DNA of 8,915 nucleotides from Alphaproteobacteria bacterium (GTDB taxonomy: Bacteria > Pseudomonadota > Alphaproteobacteria > ATCC43930 > CGMCC-115725), in assembly GCA_030037055.1 (NCBI GenBank), contig JASHRZ010000228.1, forward strand, positions 1 through 8,915, in the 5' to 3' direction. Shown piece by piece: positions 5,484-8,915 of this stretch. The notes below the pieces were generated by a model. That model worked only from the letters and a program-made list of their open reading frames with translations, did no database searches and was not told where the DNA came from. Every line of letters starts with the position of its first letter. Within the stretch, counting starts at the first letter, position 1. Position numbers and translations under genes: made by a program.

Positions 5484-7190
5484 ATGGGTGAGGGAGCCGC
5501 TGGGCTTAAGGCAAGCGTCGGCTTCATCTCGGAGACCGGACCGCGCCCGCGCAACGAGGATTTCGTCGCCGCCGTTTTCGGCGCGCAGCTGCCCGAGCCG
5601 CGCCGGGAGGTGGTGGCGGCGATCGCCGATGGGATCGGCGGCGCCAAGGGCGGCCGCGTGGCGGCCGAGACCGCCGTGCGCGGCTTTCTGGACGGGTTCT
5701 GGGACCTGCCCGAGACCTTGGAAGTGCGACGTGCCGCGGCCAGGATCATGGACGCGCTCAATGGCTGGATGCATTCCCAGGGCCGCCACGACCCCGAATT
5801 GGCAGGGATGGGATGCACCTTCACGGCCCTGGTGCTGCGCGGCCGCGTCGTCCATGTGCTGCATGTCGGGGACACGCGCGCCTACCGGCTGAGGGGCGAC
5901 CGTCTGACCCGGCTCACCACCGATCACCTGCGCGAGGAGAGCCGCGGTCGGACGCACATCCTGACCCGGGCGCTGGGCATCGAGGAGGAGCTGCGCCTCG
6001 ACTACGCGGCCCAGCCGGTGGCGCTGCACGACCGATTCTTCCTGTGCAGCGACGGCCTGCACGGCTTCCTGACCGACGAGAGCATCGCCGACGTTCTGCG
6101 CGAACGCTCCGCTCCCGGCGATGCCGCCCGCGCCCTGGTTGCGGCCGCGCTGCAGGCCGGCGGCAGCGACAATTGCACGGGCTTGGTGTTGGACGTGGTC
6201 GGGCTGCCGGCGGCCGAGTCGGCGGACATCGGCAGCGCCATCCTGCAGTTGCCGCTGATCCCGGTGCCGCATGACGGCGAGACGATTGACGGTTTCGTGC
6301 TCAAAGTGCTGCTATCGGACGGAAGATACAGCCGGCTCTTCGCTGCGGTGGACGAGATCGAGGGCGGCGAGGTGGCGCTGAAGTTCCCCAAGCCCCAGGT
6401 CGCCGCCGTCGCCACCTACCATGCGGCGTTCGTGCGCGAGGCGTGGGTCGGCGCGCGCGTGAACAGCCCCTGGGTCGCCCGGATCATCGAGCTGCCGCCG
6501 GGCCGGCAAACCTGTCTCTATACGGTCATGCCGCTCTACCAAGGCGAGCTTCTGGAGACGCGGCTCGCGCGCGGGCCGGCGCTGGGACTGGAGGAAGGAC
6601 GGAACATTGCGGTCAGGCTGGCGCGCGGCGTGGCGGCGTTGCACCGCGCCGGCATCATCCATCGCGACATCAAGCCGGACAATGTGATGCTCGAGGCCGA
6701 CGGATCGCTCAAGCTGCTCGACCTCGGCGTGGTGCGCGTTCCCGGATTGGAGGACTTCCCGCCCGAGGACATTCCCGGCACCGCCGCCTACATGGCGCCG
6801 GAAATGTTCGCCGGCGAGCCTGGGAACGAAGCCACCGACATCTATGCCCTGGGCGTCACCCTGTTCCGCGCCTTCACCGGCGAGTTCCCTTACGGCAATC
6901 CCGACACCACCAGCCGGCCGCGCCGAGACCGGCCGAAGGAGCTCACCGCGCTGCGCCCGGATCTGCCGGCTTGGCTGCAGGCGGTCCTCGGGCGCGCGAT
7001 CGCGGCCGATCCCGGCGAACGCTTTCGCGACGTGAACGAGTTCGCGCTGGAGATGGAGGCGGGACCGGCACGCGCTGCGGCCGCGGTGCGCCGGCCGCGG
7101 ACGCTCTACGAACGCGCTCCGGTGCAATTCTGGCAGGGCGTGGCAGCGCTGCTGGCGCTGGCGCTGCTGTTGTTGCTGCTCAGGCATTGA
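5484..7190 (+). CDS. Bifunctional PP2C phosphatase / Ser-Thr protein kinase, membrane-anchored
   Basis: The 568-residue protein joins two opposing activities. The N-terminal PP2C phosphatase (about residues 10-240) has all metal-binding motifs: RNED (Asp26), ADGIGG (Asp49), CSDG (Asp190) and GSDN (Asp229). The kinase (about 265-525) has VALKF with Lys300, HRDIKPDN with catalytic Asp395 and Lys397, DLG in place of DFG (Asp413), and the APE motif ending at Glu440. Its glycine loop is degenerate (SDGRYSRLF), which I recall as usual for this fusion family. A C-terminal hydrophobic segment (about 552-566) would anchor it with both domains in the cytoplasm. I chose the ATG at 5484 because GGAG lies 8 bases upstream and the PP2C fold starts soon after. 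Relatives lie beside nitrate-assimilation genes, for example in Pseudomonas; here amt is nearby. Its targets are unknown. Confidence 0.93.
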   Translation: MGEGAAGLKASVGFISETGPRPRNEDFVAAVFGAQLPEPRREVVAAIADGIGGAKGGRVAAETAVRGFLDGFWDLPETLEVRRAAARIMDALNGWMHSQGRHDPELAGMGCTFTALVLRGRVVHVLHVGDTRAYRLRGDRLTRLTTDHLREESRGRTHILTRALGIEEELRLDYAAQPVALHDRFFLCSDGLHGFLTDESIADVLRERSAPGDAARALVAAALQAGGSDNCTGLVLDVVGLPAAESADIGSAILQLPLIPVPHDGETIDGFVLKVLLSDGRYSRLFAAVDEIEGGEVALKFPKPQVAAVATYHAAFVREAWVGARVNSPWVARIIELPPGRQTCLYTVMPLYQGELLETRLARGPALGLEEGRNIAVRLARGVAALHRAGIIHRDIKPDNVMLEADGSLKLLDLGVVRVPGLEDFPPEDIPGTAAYMAPEMFAGEPGNEATDIYALGVTLFRAFTGEFPYGNPDTTSRPRRDRPKELTALRPDLPAWLQAVLGRAIAADPGERFRDVNEFALEMEAGPARAAAAVRRPRTLYERAPVQFWQGVAALLALALLLLLLRH

Positions 7191-7191
7191 C

Positions 7192-7206
7192 CGGCGGATC
7201 CCGCCG
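7192..7206. repeat. Short hairpin just after the kinase/phosphatase gene
   Basis: CGGCGG-ATC-CCGCCG is a perfect 6-bp stem with a 3-base loop, two bases after the stop codon. No T-tract follows, so it is at most a weak or Rho-assisted terminator. The 102-base gap to the next gene could still be read through. Confidence 0.3.
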
Positions 7207-7292
7207 ACCGCGAGGGGGAGGCCAAAGCCGAGCAGTGCGAGGCCGGCGCGGTCATGTCCCGATCATCGGCGCCGCGCTATGATCGCGCCCCC

Positions 7293-8915
7293 ATGTCCGT
7301 GCGCAATCTCGACAAGCTGTTTAAACCGACATCGGTGGCGTTGATCGGCGCCACGGATCGCCCCGGCGCGGTGGGGCAGGTGGTGCTGCGCAATCTACGC
7401 CGCGCCGGGTTCAAAGGCGAACTCGAGCTCGTCAACCCGCATCATCGCGAACTCGACGGCATGCCGGTTCATCCCGATGTGGCGAGCCTCAGCCGGGCGC
7501 CCGACCTTGCGGTGATCGTCACGCCACCCGACAGCGTGCCGGGACTGATCGCCGATCTCGGCGGGCGCGGCACCAAGGCGGCGGTGGTGATCACCGCCGG
7601 CTTCGCCGAGCTGGGCGAGCAGGGCCGCGTGCTGCAGCAGCAGGCGCTGGCTGCGGCGCGGCCCCATCTGCTGCGCCTGATGGGTCCCAATTGCGTCGGC
7701 GTGATGGTACCGGGCATCGGGCTCGATGCCAGTTTCTCGCATATCGCGCCGCGCCCGGGCGATCTCGCCTTCGTCAGCCAGTCTGGCGCATTGATCACCG
7801 CCGTGCTCGACTGGGCGGCGCCGCGGCGCATCGGCTTCTCACATGTGGTCTCGCTCGGCGACATGGCGGATGTCGATTTCGGCGACATGCTCGACTACCT
7901 CGCCACCGATGCCGATACCCGCGCCATCCTGCTCTATGTCGAAGCCATCACCCAGGCGCGGAAATTCATGTCCGCCGCCCGCGCCGCCGCCCGCGCCAAG
8001 CCGGTGCTGGCGGTGAAGGCCGGCCGCTTCGCCGAGGGCGCGCGCGCGGCGCATTCGCATACCGGCGCGCTGGCCGGCTCAAACGCGGTCTACGACGCCG
8101 CCTTCCGCCGCGCGGGCATGCTGCGCGTCGAGAGCATGGCGGAGCTGTTCGACGCGGTGGAAACACTGGCGCTGACCCGGCCGCAGCAGGGCGACCGCCT
8201 CGCCATCCTGACCAATGGCGGCGGCCCCGGCGTGCTTGCCACCGATGCGCTGATCGCAGTCGGCGGCACGCTCGCCGCGCTTTCGCCTGAGACGGTGGCC
8301 AAGCTTGATGCGATGCTGCCCTCGACCTGGAGCCGTGGCAATCCCGTCGACATCATCGGCGACGCGCCCGCCAAGCGATATGCCGATGCGCTCAAGATCC
8401 TGCTCGCTGACGGCGCACTCGATGGGATCCTGGTGCTCAACGTGCCCACGGCGCTAACGCGGCCGAGCGAGGCGGCGCGCGCAGTGATCGACACGCTGGC
8501 GGCGGCGCCCCCCGCGAGCCTCCTCGGCCGCAACCTGTTGACTTCCTGGCTCGGCGAGCAGGCGGCGGCGCCGGCGCGCCGGCGCTTCGCCGAGGCGCGC
8601 ATCGCGACCTATGAGACGCCCGACGCCGCAGTGCGCGGCTTCATGCATCGCGTGCACTACCGCCGCAACCAGGAGCTGCTGATGGAGACGCCGGCGGCGC
8701 GACCGGACGGCTTCGTGCCCGATGTCGAGGCGGCGCGCCGGGCGATTGCGCCGGCACTCGGCCGAGCGCCCGCCTGGCTCGAGGCGGAGGCGGTAGCATC
8801 CGTGCTCGGCGCCTATGGCATCCCCCAGCCACAGAGCCGCATCGCCGAGAGCGCCGATACGGCGGCGGCCGCCGCCACTGCTGTCGGCTTTCCTGTGGCG
8901 CTCAAGATCCGCTCG
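7293..8915 (+). CDS. ADP-forming acyl-CoA synthetase-like protein (Pat/YfiQ type), N-terminal part
   Basis: The first 541 residues of a large protein run off the window end without a stop codon. Residues 1-125 form a CoA-binding Rossmann domain (LFKPTSVALIGATDRPGAVG). Residues about 150-290 are succinyl-CoA-ligase-like, with FVSQSGAL and the phosphohistidine motif HSHTGALAG (catalytic His256). From about 495 an ATP-grasp domain begins (EAEAVASVLGAYGIPQPQSR, then GFPVALKIRS). This is the order of ADP-forming acetyl-CoA synthetases and of Pat/YfiQ protein acetyltransferases, which add a C-terminal GNAT domain that would lie outside the window. It could therefore be an acyl-CoA synthetase or a lysine acetyltransferase. 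The ATG at 7293 suits the family's usual N terminus, though it has no clear Shine-Dalgarno. An in-frame ATG at 7254 has GAGG 11 bases upstream and is the alternative. Confidence 0.88.
   Translation, partial: MSVRNLDKLFKPTSVALIGATDRPGAVGQVVLRNLRRAGFKGELELVNPHHRELDGMPVHPDVASLSRAPDLAVIVTPPDSVPGLIADLGGRGTKAAVVITAGFAELGEQGRVLQQQALAAARPHLLRLMGPNCVGVMVPGIGLDASFSHIAPRPGDLAFVSQSGALITAVLDWAAPRRIGFSHVVSLGDMADVDFGDMLDYLATDADTRAILLYVEAITQARKFMSAARAAARAKPVLAVKAGRFAEGARAAHSHTGALAGSNAVYDAAFRRAGMLRVESMAELFDAVETLALTRPQQGDRLAILTNGGGPGVLATDALIAVGGTLAALSPETVAKLDAMLPSTWSRGNPVDIIGDAPAKRYADALKILLADGALDGILVLNVPTALTRPSEAARAVIDTLAAAPPASLLGRNLLTSWLGEQAAAPARRRFAEARIATYETPDAAVRGFMHRVHYRRNQELLMETPAARPDGFVPDVEAARRAIAPALGRAPAWLEAEAVASVLGAYGIPQPQSRIAESADTAAAAATAVGFPVALKIRS

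Noticed and set aside
6312..7187. Minus-strand open frame opposite the kinase domain
   Set aside because: It mirrors the kinase coding sequence and shows no motif of its own.

Overview
The window is GC-rich DNA that reads as an alphaproteobacterial chromosome. The evidence is the style of the class A penicillin-binding protein tail, exonuclease III and Amt proteins, a sigma-54 promoter, and two Crp/Fnr-type TTGA-N6-TCAA boxes. An order-level assignment (Rhodospirillales- or Hyphomicrobiales-like) is only a guess. No tRNA, rRNA, insertion sequence, integrase or CRISPR array was found.

Layout. Positions 1-680 (+) are the 3' end of a class A penicillin-binding protein gene. Three minus-strand genes follow: a class I SAM-dependent methyltransferase (810-1427), exonuclease III (1593-2396) and an 80-residue protein of unknown function (2590-2832). 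The methyltransferase and the 80-residue gene each have a Crp/Fnr-type dyad upstream, and the one at 2893-2906 is a perfect TTGAT-N4-ATCAA. Positions 2833-3458 hold no intact gene. This gap contains a decayed second copy of the penicillin-binding protein 3' end (2953-3118) and several strong inverted repeats, including a compact cluster (3293-3443) just downstream of amt that may be a structured RNA or terminator region.

Positions 3459-4778 (-) encode an Amt-family ammonium channel with a GTG start and a textbook sigma-54 promoter (4869-4883), so nitrogen control is likely. On the plus strand come a small secreted protein (5035-5391), a bifunctional PP2C phosphatase/Ser-Thr kinase with a C-terminal membrane anchor (5484-7190), and the first 541 codons of an ADP-forming acyl-CoA synthetase-like protein of the Pat/YfiQ type (7293 to the window end).

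How the parts may work together. The ammonium channel is probably made under nitrogen limitation. The kinase/phosphatase next to it belongs to a family found beside nitrate-assimilation genes in other bacteria, so a role in nitrogen-linked signalling is plausible but not shown here. The methyltransferase and the 80-residue gene may share oxygen- or NO-responsive control. No single clearly new multi-gene system is evident. The best leads are the Fnr-boxed orphan gene, the kinase/phosphatase context, the duplicated gene tail and the structured region after amt.
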